NCBI RefSeq assembly: GCF_003434305.1
Contig: NZ_QKKX01000050.1
Span: 103,097 to 167,096, forward strand
From: Micromonospora sp. MW-13
GTDB lineage: Bacteria; Actinomycetota; Actinomycetes; Mycobacteriales; Micromonosporaceae
Direction of reading: 5' to 3'
DNA: 64,000 bases
Shown here in pieces: positions 8,960 to 17,400 of this stretch (its first letter is position 1; the number at the start of each line of letters is the position of its first letter). A program made the translations under genes and the position numbers. The notes below the pieces were generated by a model. It searched no databases. It was not told where the DNA came from and saw only the letters and a list, made by a program, of their open reading frames with translations.

Positions 8960-10249
8960 GTGCGCGAGCTGACGAGCTGGCTGTCCGGTGGAGCCGATCC
9001 CGACAGTTTTCCCTACCTCCCGGTGACGGCGGAGTTCCACCGGACCGGCAAACACTTCGTCGGTAAGGAGTTCCTCGCCCTCCTCGACGAGGCCAGGGCG
9101 CACGTCGCCGCCCGGGCGGCCGGCGCCGGGCCGGCGGAACCCGGCCCCGTCCGGCTGCTGCGGGACTTTCTCGACGTCGCACTCGACAAGTGGGACGGCC
9201 GGTACGACTACCGCAGCTATCTCGCGTTGCGCCTGCTCGGGCTGCCCTGCGGCGACGACGGTGAAGACGGCGGGCCGGTGGCGGGGCGGGCCGCCCGGCG
9301 CGACCGCGACCGGCTCCTCGTGCGACTGGTCGCCGACGCGCTGGGGTTCGAGCTGGCCGCCTCCGCCGGCGCCACCGACCTGCTGCCCGAGCAGCGGCCC
9401 GGGCCGGCGCTGGTGGCCAAGCGCCACCGGCTGGGCGTCCGGGCCGTCGCCCCCGCGTTGTCCCGTCTGGGCCTGACCGCAGGGGTCGACGATCCCCAGC
9501 CGGCGGGGGCCGCCGCGGCGCTGCGCGCCCTCGCCGCCGCCGACCGCAGCGCCGCCGAGGAGCGGGCGCTGCGGCTGAGCATGCTGCCGGTGTACCTGTC
9601 GCACGACGAGTACCTGTTCATCCGGGTGCTCCAGGCATACGAGTGCACCTTCGCCGGGCTCGCCGACGAGCTGCGCGCGACGATCGACGCGCTCGACGCG
9701 GGCCGGGCCGCCGCGGCGGCGCAACGGTTGGCGTACGCCCGGGACCAGCTCGCCACAGCCGCGCCCCTGTTCTCGTTGCTGGCAAGCATGCAGCCGGAGT
9801 CGTTCCGGACGTTCCGGGCGTACACCGAGGGGGCCAGCGCGATCCAGTCCCGCTCGTACAAGCTGATGGAGTCGCTGTGCCGTACCCCTGAGGGGTCCCG
9901 GCTGGACTCGGCCGCCTACCGGTCGGTGCCCGAGGTGCGCGACCGGGTGCGCGCCGGGCGGCCGTCGGTCGACGCGGCGCTGCAGGCGGCGGTCCGCGCC
10001 GGCCGGCTGGCCGGGGCGGACCGGGCCCTGGTGGAGCGACGGATGCGCGAGTTCGCCGCGGCGGTGCTGCAGTGGCGGCGCACCCACCACCGGCTGGCGG
10101 TCCGGATGCTCGGCGAGCGGCCCGGCACCGGCTACACCGAGGGGACCCCCTACCTGGCCGAGGTCCGCGCGATCCCGGTCTTCACCGCCGTCGCCGCCGA
10201 CCCCGACCCGGCGGACCCGTCCGAACCGAGTGGAGGCTGTCCCGAGTGA
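8960..10249 (+). CDS. Tryptophan-dioxygenase-superfamily protein, long form with N-terminal extension
   Basis: About 429 residues. The C-terminal ~240 residues align with TDO: SHDEYLFIRVLQAYECTF corresponds to the distal-His helix, MQPESFRTFRAYTEGAS to the substrate-Arg loop (Arg kept), QWRRTHHRLAVRMLGE to the proximal haem-His helix (His kept), and GTGYTEGTPYL to the Thr loop. The distal catalytic His of TDO is Leu in this alignment. The first ~180 residues are an extension without a recognised domain (LLRDFLDVALDKWDGRYDY). GTG 8960 has GAGGTG six bases upstream; GTG 8951 is the alternative. Other members of the haem superfamily with similar departures act in antibiotic pathways (PrnB-like), so the exact reaction is open. 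The next gene overlaps the stop (GTGA). Confidence 0.75.
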   Translation: MRELTSWLSGGADPDSFPYLPVTAEFHRTGKHFVGKEFLALLDEARAHVAARAAGAGPAEPGPVRLLRDFLDVALDKWDGRYDYRSYLALRLLGLPCGDDGEDGGPVAGRAARRDRDRLLVRLVADALGFELAASAGATDLLPEQRPGPALVAKRHRLGVRAVAPALSRLGLTAGVDDPQPAGAAAALRALAAADRSAAEERALRLSMLPVYLSHDEYLFIRVLQAYECTFAGLADELRATIDALDAGRAAAAAQRLAYARDQLATAAPLFSLLASMQPESFRTFRAYTEGASAIQSRSYKLMESLCRTPEGSRLDSAAYRSVPEVRDRVRAGRPSVDAALQAAVRAGRLAGADRALVERRMREFAAAVLQWRRTHHRLAVRMLGERPGTGYTEGTPYLAEVRAIPVFTAVAADPDPADPSEPSGGCPE

Positions 10250-11424
10250 GCGCACCCGAACTGAAGTCCGCGACGGGCGGGCCGCGGTGTCTCGACGCCA
10301 CCGCGCACGCCGCGCTACGCGCCGAGTTCCCCCTGTTGGAGACCTGTCTCTATCTGAACAACAACTCGACCGGCGCGGTGCCGCGGGGCGCGCAGGGCGT
10401 GCTCACCGGCTACTGGGACACGCTGCGCACCTGGCGTGACGACGTGTGGCAGGGCTGGCACGAGGGCCTCGACCGGTACGCCGACGGGCTGGCCGCGTTC
10501 ATCGGCGCCCCGCCGGGCAGCGTGGTCACCGACGCGAACCTGAGCACCCTGCTCAGCCGGGTCGCGTCCTGCTTCGGCTACCGCCCGCCGCGCGACCGGG
10601 TCGTCATCACCGACCTGGAGTTCCCGACCGTGCCGTTCGTGTGGAACGCGTTCCGCCGCTACGGCGCCCGGCTCGACGTGGTCGGCACCGGCGGCCCCGA
10701 CTTCGACGAGGACGCGCTCCTCCGGCGCGTCGACGAGCGGACGCTGCTGGTGTGCGTGCCGCACGCCAGCTTCTCCTCCGGGGCCACCATCGACCTGCCC
10801 CGCCTGGTCACACGCGCCCACGACGTGGGCGCGCTGGTGGTGGTGGACGCCTTCCAGAGCGTCGGGGTCATGCCGCTGGACGTGACGGCCCTCGGCGTCG
10901 ACGTCGTCCTCGGCGGCGCGCACAAGTGGCTGTGCGGGGTCGGCACCGCCTTCCTGTACGTCCGCCCGGACCTGGCGCCGGCCCTGGAGCCGGCGGCGAC
11001 CGGCTGGCAGGCCGGTGACCGGGCGTTGACCTTCCGGCCGTCGACCGGCTGGGCGGACGGCGCCCAGCGGTTCGCCGGCGGGACCCCGTTCCCACTCACC
11101 TCGCTGGTCTCCCAGGTCGGCCTGGACCTGCTGGCCGGCGTGGGTATCGCCGCGATCCGGGAGCATTCCCTGGCCTGCACGTCCCGGATCCTGGCCCGGG
11201 CCGCCTCCGCCGGCATCGCGGTGGTCAGCCCGACCGAGCCGCACCGGCGCGGCGGCGTCGTGGCCCTGGACGTGCCCGCCGGTGAGGCGGTCAAGCGGCG
11301 GCTGGCCGCGCGGGACGTGATCTGTAGCTGGCGGGGCTACCTGCGGGTCGGCCCGCACGTCTACAACACCCTCGACGAGGTCGACACGTTCATGGACGCG
11401 CTGGAAGAGGAGCTGGGCCGATGA
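10246..11424 (+). CDS. Kynureninase-like PLP-dependent enzyme (aminotransferase class V fold)
   Basis: 392 residues of fold-type I PLP enzyme. Visible landmarks are the N-terminal CLYLNNNSTGAVPRG, the PLP-phosphate region TDANLSTLLSRVA, the cofactor Asp in VVVDAFQSVGV, and the Schiff-base Lys in GGAHKWLCGVGTAFLYV. The neighbouring dioxygenases make kynureninase, cleaving a kynurenine-type substrate to an anthranilate and alanine, the leading call. Related class V members (epimerases, desulfurases) cannot be excluded by eye. The GTG at 10246 has GGAGG nine bases upstream and overlaps the previous stop; its own stop overlaps the next ATG (ATGA), so the genes are translationally coupled. Confidence 0.68.
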   Translation: MSAPELKSATGGPRCLDATAHAALRAEFPLLETCLYLNNNSTGAVPRGAQGVLTGYWDTLRTWRDDVWQGWHEGLDRYADGLAAFIGAPPGSVVTDANLSTLLSRVASCFGYRPPRDRVVITDLEFPTVPFVWNAFRRYGARLDVVGTGGPDFDEDALLRRVDERTLLVCVPHASFSSGATIDLPRLVTRAHDVGALVVVDAFQSVGVMPLDVTALGVDVVLGGAHKWLCGVGTAFLYVRPDLAPALEPAATGWQAGDRALTFRPSTGWADGAQRFAGGTPFPLTSLVSQVGLDLLAGVGIAAIREHSLACTSRILARAASAGIAVVSPTEPHRRGGVVALDVPAGEAVKRRLAARDVICSWRGYLRVGPHVYNTLDEVDTFMDALEEELGR

Positions 11425-12452
11425 CCGTCACGCTGTCGCCGCGAGCACTGATGAGCCTGCTCGCCAACGGCACCAAGGCCATGGACGTGCTGGAGACAGC
11501 GCTCGCCATGGGCCTGCTCGACGTGCTGGAGCCGGGTCCGGCCGTCCTCGGTGAGCTCGCCGAGAAGTTCGGGGTGCGGCCGTTGCGGCTGTACAAGTTC
11601 CTGGACTGCCTGGAGAGCCTCGGGTTCGTCGAGCGGGACGAGCCCGGCGACGACATCACCGCGGCCCGCTACCGGGCCGTGCCCGGGCTGCGCGCCGCCG
11701 TGGCGGCGGTCGCCGGGCCGGACTCGATCGAGCGGGACCGGGACCGCTACCCGTGGCGGCTGCTGCACGGCCGGCTCGCGGAGAGCCTGCGCGGCGAGGT
11801 CGGCATGACCGACGACGACTTCGCGTGGCCGCCGCGCGACGACGAGCAGACCGCCGCCTTCGAACGCAGCATGGCCGTCGGCCTCGGCCCGGTGGTCGAG
11901 ACGGTCCACCGGCACGCCGACCGGCTGTGGTCGGACCGGCGCCGCCTGCTCGACGTCGGTGGCGGCGACGGCACGCTCGCCGCGCGGGTGCTCGACGACG
12001 CCCCGGGGCTGCGGGCCGACGTGTACAACCTGCCGGCGGTGGCGCCGCTGGTGGAGCGGATGCGGGTCCGGTCCGGCCATTCGGACCGGCTGGGGTTCGT
12101 CGGCGGTGACTTCCTCGCCGAGCCGCTGCCCTGCGGCTACGACGCGTTGGCCTTCGTGCGGGTGCTGCACGACTGGCCGAACGACGTGGCCCGCACGCTG
12201 GTCGAGAAGGCGTACGCCGCCCTCGCGCCGGGCGGGCTGCTGCTGATCTGCGAGGAGTTCCGCACCCCGGACCGGCTGGCGATGCAGTTCTTCTGGAGCT
12301 ACTTCCTCATCGGCGTCGACAGCTGTGTCAGCCGGCTGCGGGAGGTGGAGTTCTACACCGGCCTGCTCAAGGAGGTCGGCTTCGTCCGGGTGGCGGTGCT
12401 GCCCGGCGGCTGGGAGCTGGTCACCGCGTACAAGCCGCCGGACGCGCCGTGA
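11421..12452 (+). CDS. SAM-dependent methyltransferase, O-methyltransferase (acetylserotonin OMT) fold
   Basis: 343 residues. There is an N-terminal winged-helix dimerisation domain (about 15-105), then the Rossmann domain with SAM motif RLLDVGGGDGTLAARVL, acidic motif VGGDFLAEPLP, and VRVLHDWPND with the His used as base in plant-type O-methyltransferases. Enzymes of this fold in tryptophan-derived antibiotic pathways methylate kynurenine-type aromatics on O or C, so either is possible. The ATG overlaps the upstream PLP gene stop. It is the last gene of the operon; a 14-bp hairpin follows. Confidence 0.85.
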   Translation: MTVTLSPRALMSLLANGTKAMDVLETALAMGLLDVLEPGPAVLGELAEKFGVRPLRLYKFLDCLESLGFVERDEPGDDITAARYRAVPGLRAAVAAVAGPDSIERDRDRYPWRLLHGRLAESLRGEVGMTDDDFAWPPRDDEQTAAFERSMAVGLGPVVETVHRHADRLWSDRRRLLDVGGGDGTLAARVLDDAPGLRADVYNLPAVAPLVERMRVRSGHSDRLGFVGGDFLAEPLPCGYDALAFVRVLHDWPNDVARTLVEKAYAALAPGGLLLICEEFRTPDRLAMQFFWSYFLIGVDSCVSRLREVEFYTGLLKEVGFVRVAVLPGGWELVTAYKPPDAP

Positions 12453-12462
12453 GCCGGACGGC

Positions 12463-12498
12463 GCTCCGGCCGCCCGGCGCGGGGCGGGCGGCCGGAGC
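12463..12498. terminator. Bidirectional hairpin between convergent methyltransferase genes
   Basis: A perfect 14-bp stem (GCTCCGGCCGCCCG paired with its complement) with an 8-base loop, 10 bases past one methyltransferase stop and 9 bases before the other. Confidence 0.65.
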
Positions 12499-12507
12499 CG
12501 GGCGGCG

Positions 12508-13524
12508 TCAGGCCCGGCGGCCCACCACCGCGCCGTTGGCGCCCGGGGCGTCGAACCAGACGGTACGCACGTCGACGAAGCCGGCGTCGGCGAGCCAGGC
12601 CGCGTACTCGGCGCGGGAGTAGTTCTTCCCGCCCTCGGTCTCGATCAGCATGTTCATGCCCATCAGGGCCGCCTCCGGCGGGCCGGTGCGCTCGTCGTTG
12701 AGCAGCAGCTCGCAGACGACGACCGCCCCGCCGGGGGGCAGCGCCGCGTGGCACTTGGCCAGCAGCGCCCGGTTCGTCGGCTCGTCCCAGTCGTGCAGGA
12801 TCATGCTGAGCAGGACGACGTCGTGCCCGTCCGGCAGCGCCGGGTCGGCGAGGAAGTCGCCGCCGACCGTGCCGATCCGCCCGGTCAGGCCCTCCGCCGC
12901 GATCCGCTCGTCGGCCTTCGCGCAGACGTGCGGCAGGTCGAAGACGGTCGCGCGCAGCCCGGGCAGCCGGCGGCAGAGCTCGACGGGAAACGCCCCGGCA
13001 CCGCCGCCGACGTCGAGCAGCCGGCTGTGCGCGCCGAAGTCGTACGCGTCGGCCAGGGCACGGGCCGTGAAGCTGGAGGTGGAGAACATCGCGTCCCAGA
13101 ACTGGGCCACCATGTCCGGGTCGGCGGTGTCGAACATCGACTGCTGCGCCTGTGGGTCCCAGGTCAGCGGCCGGTTGCCGCGCAGCGCCTCCCCCACCCG
13201 GTGCCAGGGCAGGTAGGTGCGCAGGTCGGAGTAGCGCACCTGCGCACCGAAGTAGTACGGGCGGCCCTCGACCAGGAACTGCTCGGCCAGCTCGGTGTTG
13301 CGGTAGCCGTCGCCGGACCTCTCCAGCAGGCCCAGCGACGCGCTCGCGGCCAGCAGCAGGTCCGCGGGGCGCTCGTCGAGGCCGAACTCGGCGGCGGCGT
13401 CGGCGACGGTGATGGTCCGGCCGCCGGCCAGCCGGGTGAACAGGCCGAACTCGACGCCGACAGCGAGGGTCTTGAATCCCCAGACGCCGGCCACGAGGCG
13501 CATGAGTGGGGTTGGAGTGATCAT
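12508..13524 (-). CDS. SAM-dependent methyltransferase, O-methyltransferase fold (second copy in locus)
   Basis: 338 residues with the same architecture as the convergent neighbour: a winged-helix dimerisation domain, RLLDVGGGAGAFPVELC as the SAM motif, VGGDFLADPALP, and LSMILHDWDEPTN with the catalytic-type His. It is clearly diverged from its neighbour. It faces the dioxygenase operon tail to tail. The ATG at 13524 was chosen over a TTG two codons upstream; no Shine-Dalgarno is visible, and TGGACA plus TCTTAT lie so close upstream that the mRNA may be leaderless. It may act on the same aromatic scaffold as the convergent operon. Confidence 0.85.
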   Translation of the reverse strand: MITPTPLMRLVAGVWGFKTLAVGVEFGLFTRLAGGRTITVADAAAEFGLDERPADLLLAASASLGLLERSGDGYRNTELAEQFLVEGRPYYFGAQVRYSDLRTYLPWHRVGEALRGNRPLTWDPQAQQSMFDTADPDMVAQFWDAMFSTSSFTARALADAYDFGAHSRLLDVGGGAGAFPVELCRRLPGLRATVFDLPHVCAKADERIAAEGLTGRIGTVGGDFLADPALPDGHDVVLLSMILHDWDEPTNRALLAKCHAALPPGGAVVVCELLLNDERTGPPEAALMGMNMLIETEGGKNYSRAEYAAWLADAGFVDVRTVWFDAPGANGAVVGRRA

Positions 13525-13662
13525 GGACAAATAAGATCACAGATGTCTTGACTGTCCACAGTGGTCGTTCGGCGTGTCGGCCAGAGCCTGACCGCGACCG
13601 TGGGGCCACCCGGCCCGGCCCGGCGACCACACTCCACCACCCTGACACCTCGCGCTGGTCTG

Positions 13663-14099
13663 CATATACATGACGGCCACGGCCGTCTCACTCGCGCGGA
13701 TCGACTGCGGGACGCCCTCGCCGGCGAGCCGTTCCAGCGGGGCATCCCGGCGCTCTTCGCTCCATGACGGGTCTCGAACTGGCCGATGGTTCTCTGACCG
13801 GCCTGCTCGCGTGGTTCTCCCTGATCCACGTCCCCGACGACGAGGTCCCCACGGTCATCGCCGAGTTCTTTCGGGTGCTGCGGCCTGGCGGGGCCCTGCT
13901 GCTGGGCTTCCATGCCGGCGACGGCAGCAAGCTCAAGACGGAGGGCTACGGCGGCCACCCCATGAGTGTCTACGTGCACCGTCGGTCACCGGCCCGGGTC
14001 GCGACCTGGCTGGACGCTGCCGGTTTCACCGTCGAGGCGGAGATGTTGCATCGCCCGGCCCCGAACGTCGAGGGTGGCTTCGTCTTCGCCCATCGGTAA
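13663..14099 (+). pseudogene. Class I SAM methyltransferase with internal deletion
   Basis: The C-terminal half is clear and open from 13764: ELADGSLTGLLAWFSLIHVP, EFFRVLRPGGALLLGFHAGD and WLDAAGFTVEAEMLHRP are the post-motif-I part of a UbiE-like methyltransferase. The SAM-binding motif I is absent. Just upstream, in another frame, RLRDALAGEPFQRGIPALFA resembles the N-terminal helix of the same family (FRDEL-KP-DR-LL-AFA pattern). The simplest reading is a once-complete gene that lost about 70 codons in the middle and changed frame. The fragment lies in a less G+C-rich, decayed stretch. Confidence 0.6.
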
Positions 14100-14323
14100 G
14101 GTAGACGGAAAGGCATCGGTGATCGAGGTCGCCGACAGGGCACACGCCTGCTCACCACCTTCGACATTCTGCCTCGGTGCGACGCCTACGTTCGATATCA
14201 GAGGGCCTGCGCGGCACGCCATCCCCACTTTGTCCGATGCCCGATTCTCGGCAGGACCGCGCGTCGAGGGCCGCCCGACCCATCACTCAACGTGACGCAC
14301 CATCGGTGGCAGAACAGTCACGC

Positions 14324-14902
14324 ATGGCGGAGGCAGTCGGGTCCGTCACCGTCGCACACCCGACGCGGGTTGCCATCGACGGACCGCCCACCACCGGCAA
14401 GACCACCCTCGCCGACGAGCTGGCCGTCGTCTTGCGCGAACAGGGCCGCGACGTCATCCGCGCGACGATCGACGATTTCCTCTTCCCCCGGGCACAGCGC
14501 TATCCGCGCGGCGAGTACTCGGCCGAAGGCTGCTACTTCGACACCCACGACTACGACGCGCTGAACCGGGTTCTGCTCGACCCGCTCGGCCCGAGCGGAG
14601 ATCGACGCTTCCAACACGCGGTCTACGACCGCACCGCGGATACCACGCTGTCCCCGCCGTTCACGACTGCCCCCGCCGACGCCGTACTGGTCTTCGACGG
14701 CGTCTTCCTCATGCGCCCGGAACTGATTGATCGATGAGAGCGCCGGGTGTTGTCTCGAGCCGACGTCGAACGGCGCTGGCGCGAGCGTTACATCCCCTCC
14801 CAACAGTTCTACTTCGCTACGGTCCGCCCGACCCATCACGCCAACCTCATCGTGCACAACGACGAGCCCCAGCAGCCGGCCTGGGAGACCCATACACACT
14901 GA
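14324..14902 (+). pseudogene. Uridine kinase-like P-loop kinase, broken by stop and deletion
   Basis: From ATG 14324 the frame encodes RVAIDGPPTTGKTTLADELA (P-loop), IDDFLFPRAQRYPRGEYSAE and ADAVLVFDGVFLMRPELIDR, the usual order for actinobacterial uridine kinase-like proteins, and then stops at TGA 14735-14737. The same frame continues after the stop with VERRWRERYIPSQQFYFATV and ANLIVHNDEPQQP, which is the normal C-terminus. About 20-25 residues expected between the two parts (the helix after DLWD in relatives) are missing. This is therefore an in-frame stop plus deletion rather than a frameshift. Confidence 0.72.
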
Positions 14903-15023
14903 CCACACTCAATTCGTCCGGTAACGCGGGGCAAGGCCATCGCCTGGTCGTGGATGCGGTCCCCGGCCGGCGGAAAACGGTCGCCCAGACGGAACCGTGG
15001 GCGGCGGCCGATGACATGAGGGG

Positions 15024-15188
15024 CGGTGCCTATGGAGCTGAGTCGTTCACGTCATCACCGCCGGTCAGGCCACCATCGTTCGCGGTTACCAACCACCCCG
15101 TCAGATCATGGCTGACGGTCGTGGCCGGCGGTCACCGATGGCGGCGGGCATGGCCGATGTCGTATCCGACTCAGCTCCATAGGCACCG
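15024..15188. mobile_element. MITE-like element with 22-bp perfect terminal inverted repeats
   Basis: The 22 bases at 15024-15045 (core GCCTATGGAGCTGAGTCG) recur as an exact reverse complement at 15167-15188, enclosing 121 bases with no coding potential. The inner flanks show further imperfect complementarity. Size (165 bp), perfect long termini and absence of a gene fit a miniature inverted-repeat element or a deleted insertion sequence. No convincing target duplication is seen. Confidence 0.5.
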
Positions 15189-15989
15189 GAAGGCACACCT
15201 GCCGTGCAACAGCGCCCACGCCAGAAACCCCAGACTCCCTGACCGAAGCGCTCCCACCCGAAATTCGCACCCGCCGTGGGTGCCGAGGACGTGTCGGGCC
15301 GGCCGTCTCTCCACGCATGAGGCTGTGGGGGCGGTGGCCGGCGAGGCCACGTCACGGCGATCAGCAACGAGACGATCCGACGTGTCCCGCACGAACGTCG
15401 AATGTCGTGGCAGGCCACCACGACGTGGAAGGCCAGCCCCCTGGCACACCGCCAACCAGACCGAGCTGACCACCGGATTCGCCACCGAATCCAAGAACCG
15501 GCACCCGGATTACTCTTCAAGACTGCATGACGGGGCACTAGCCCGTTGTGGCTACGGTGCGTGGCGGGTTTCATCCGATGCAGCACCCGCCATCGTCAAC
15601 ACGATCCTCCTGGTGGGCGCGCCGGTGGCATTGGCGGCACCGCCGGCGCTTCCACAAACCGTTCCACAGCCCCTTCCAGAACTCCTCCGCCCGCCGAGCC
15701 TTGTCGTCGCAGGTCAGCGCGCCGGCAACGGGCGTTGCGGCGGGTTAACAAAAGTTCTCATCTACGAACAGCTCTGACGGAAGGTCAGGCGAATCCGCAC
15801 CGGCCCGTCCTCGTGCGGGGCGCGGTGGACGCGGTCGACGACCGCCTGCCGAGCGACGATGACGCCGCTCACACCGGGGCGTGTGACACCCACCCCGTCC
15901 AGGGGTCGGCGGCGGCGGGTCGCGGCCGGCGGTGACGTCCCGTGGCGGCGGCCGGGAACCACGCGCCGCCCGCGAGCGACTATCGGTAC
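15189..15989. other. Non-coding or degraded stretch downstream of the MITE-like element
   Basis: About 800 bases in which no frame on either strand looks like a protein, and the base composition is less G+C-biased than the neighbouring genes. A small inverted repeat TCACAC-N6-GTGTGA at 15866-15883 lies in the region that should contain the promoter of the anti-sigma gene. The 120 bases before the MITE (14903-15023) are equally featureless. Confidence 0.4.
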
Positions 15990-16745
15990 ATGCGGTGTGA
16001 GCAGTGGCGGGAGATCCTGTCGGCCCAGTTGGACGGGGAGGAGACCCCGGCCGAACGGGTCGCGGCCGAGGGACACCTGGACACGTGCGGTGACTGCCGG
16101 GCCTGGTACGACGTGGCGGCGGCGGTGACCCGGCGGGCGCGTACCCGGGTGGTGTCGCCGGTGCCCGACCTGGCCGACGCGGTCCTCGCCGCCGTCCCGG
16201 CCGGGGCCTCCCCCCGGTGGTGGACGCCCGCCTGGCGAGGCCGGCTGGCGGCCGGGCTGCGGGCGGCGCTGGGCCTGGTGGGCGCCGTGCAACTGGTGCT
16301 CGGGCTGACGCAGGTCGGGCGGGGCGCGGTCGTCGCGCACGCGCACGCCGCCGGCCAGCACCTGTGGCACGAGTCGGCGGCGTGGAACGTCGCCGTCGGC
16401 GCCGGGTTCCTGTTCGTCGCGGCGCGGCGGTTCCCGCCCGCCGGCGTCCTGCCGATGCTCAGCGCCTTCGTCGCGACGCTGGTGCTGCTGTCGGTGAACG
16501 ACCTGATGACCGGCCAGGTGGCCGTGTCCCGGCTGGTCAGCCACGGTTTCCTGGTGGTCGGCTGGGTGCTCACCGTGCTGCTGTCGCGGCCCCGGCTGCG
16601 CCCGGGCGGTCCGTCGCCCGGGCAGGGACGGTCGCGGGGTTCGCGCTGGCGGGTCGAGCCGGACCAGGCCGCGCCGCCGGCCCCGCTGCGCCTGGTGCCA
16701 CCGCAGCCGTACGCCGCGCAGGCCAGCGACCGCCGGGCCGCCTGA
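15990..16745 (+). CDS. Zinc-binding anti-sigma factor, membrane anchored
   Basis: 251 residues. The N-terminus MRCEQWREILSAQLDGEE followed by HLDTCGDCRAW is the ZAS zinc-finger signature (His-x3-Cys-x2-Cys) of anti-sigma factors that hold an ECF sigma factor inactive. Four or more hydrophobic helices follow between about residues 75 and 210, with a charged cytoplasmic tail. ATG 15990 was chosen because the zinc-finger family starts at MRCxxWR; GTG 15942 adds 16 unlikely residues. The convergent ECF sigma gene next door is the natural partner. Confidence 0.85.
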   Translation: MRCEQWREILSAQLDGEETPAERVAAEGHLDTCGDCRAWYDVAAAVTRRARTRVVSPVPDLADAVLAAVPAGASPRWWTPAWRGRLAAGLRAALGLVGAVQLVLGLTQVGRGAVVAHAHAAGQHLWHESAAWNVAVGAGFLFVAARRFPPAGVLPMLSAFVATLVLLSVNDLMTGQVAVSRLVSHGFLVVGWVLTVLLSRPRLRPGGPSPGQGRSRGSRWRVEPDQAAPPAPLRLVPPQPYAAQASDRRAA

Positions 16746-16753
16746 CCGGCCGC

Positions 16754-16771
16754 CCGAGGGCCGGCCCTCGG
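16754..16771. terminator. Hairpin between convergent anti-sigma and sigma genes
   Basis: CCGAGGG - CCGG - CCCTCGG, a 7-bp stem with a self-complementary loop, 8 bases after the anti-sigma stop. Confidence 0.5.
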
Positions 16772-16821
16772 TGGGCAGGGCCGGCGCCGTCGGCGGGTCT
16801 CCCGGCCGCCCGACCGGGGAC

Positions 16822-17400
16822 TCAGCCGGCGCTGCTCGGGCGGGCGGGGTGGGTGTCGGCGTGCCAGGCGGCCACGAGGTCCTCGCGCGCCCGCGCCACC
16901 CGGGACCGGATCGTGCCGACCGGGCAGCCGCACACCTGCGCGGCCTCCGCGTAGGACAGGCCGGCCACCTGCGTGGCCACGAACGCCATCCGTCGTTCCG
17001 GGGCCAGGTCGGCGATCAGCCGGTGCAGGGTGACGCCGTCCTCGGCCGCGGGCTCGACGGCGCCCGCGGCCTCCGCCGCCGCGCGCCAGTCCGGCAGGGT
17101 CGCGGTACGGGGTCGGGTCACCGCCGCCCGGACGTGGTCGACGGCGACCCGGCGGGCGATGGTGAACAGCCAGGTACGGGCCGAGGAACGGCCGGCGAAG
17201 CCGGGCAGGCTGCGCAGCGCCCGCAGGAACGTCTCCTGGGTCAGGTCGTCGGCCTCCCCCGGCCCGGCGAGGTGGGCCAGGAACCGCCACACCGGGCGTT
17301 GCAGGGCCCGGACGAACGCCGCCGCGGCCTGCTGGTCGCCCTGCCCGGCGAGGCGTGCCCAGCGGGTCACCTGCTCGTCGTCGGCCTCCCCGGTCAGCAC
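16822..17400 (-). CDS. ECF-type RNA polymerase sigma factor
   Basis: 192 residues. Region 2 is visible as VWRFLAHLAGPGEADDLTQE and FLRALRSLPGFAGRSSARTW, followed by LFTIARRVAVDHVR (-10 recognition). Region 4 is AFVATQVAGLSYAEAAQVCG then CPVGTIRSRVARAREDL, the helix-turn-helix for the -35 box. The GTG at 17400 was chosen; the open frame continues upstream to 17595 but is arginine/proline rich and not protein-like. It is convergent with a zinc-finger anti-sigma gene rather than in the usual sigma-then-anti-sigma operon. Confidence 0.87.
   Translation of the reverse strand: MLTGEADDEQVTRWARLAGQGDQQAAAAFVRALQRPVWRFLAHLAGPGEADDLTQETFLRALRSLPGFAGRSSARTWLFTIARRVAVDHVRAAVTRPRTATLPDWRAAAEAAGAVEPAAEDGVTLHRLIADLAPERRMAFVATQVAGLSYAEAAQVCGCPVGTIRSRVARAREDLVAAWHADTHPARPSSAG

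Noticed and set aside
13561..13767. Possible independent small gene upstream of the methyltransferase fragment
   Set aside because: Only the last ~20 residues resemble anything, namely the N-terminal helix of a methyltransferase, so it was treated as part of that pseudogene.
15101..15586. Leftward frames around the MITE-like element as a transposase gene
   Set aside because: No DDE, DEDD or recombinase motif and no protein-like composition could be found in any frame.
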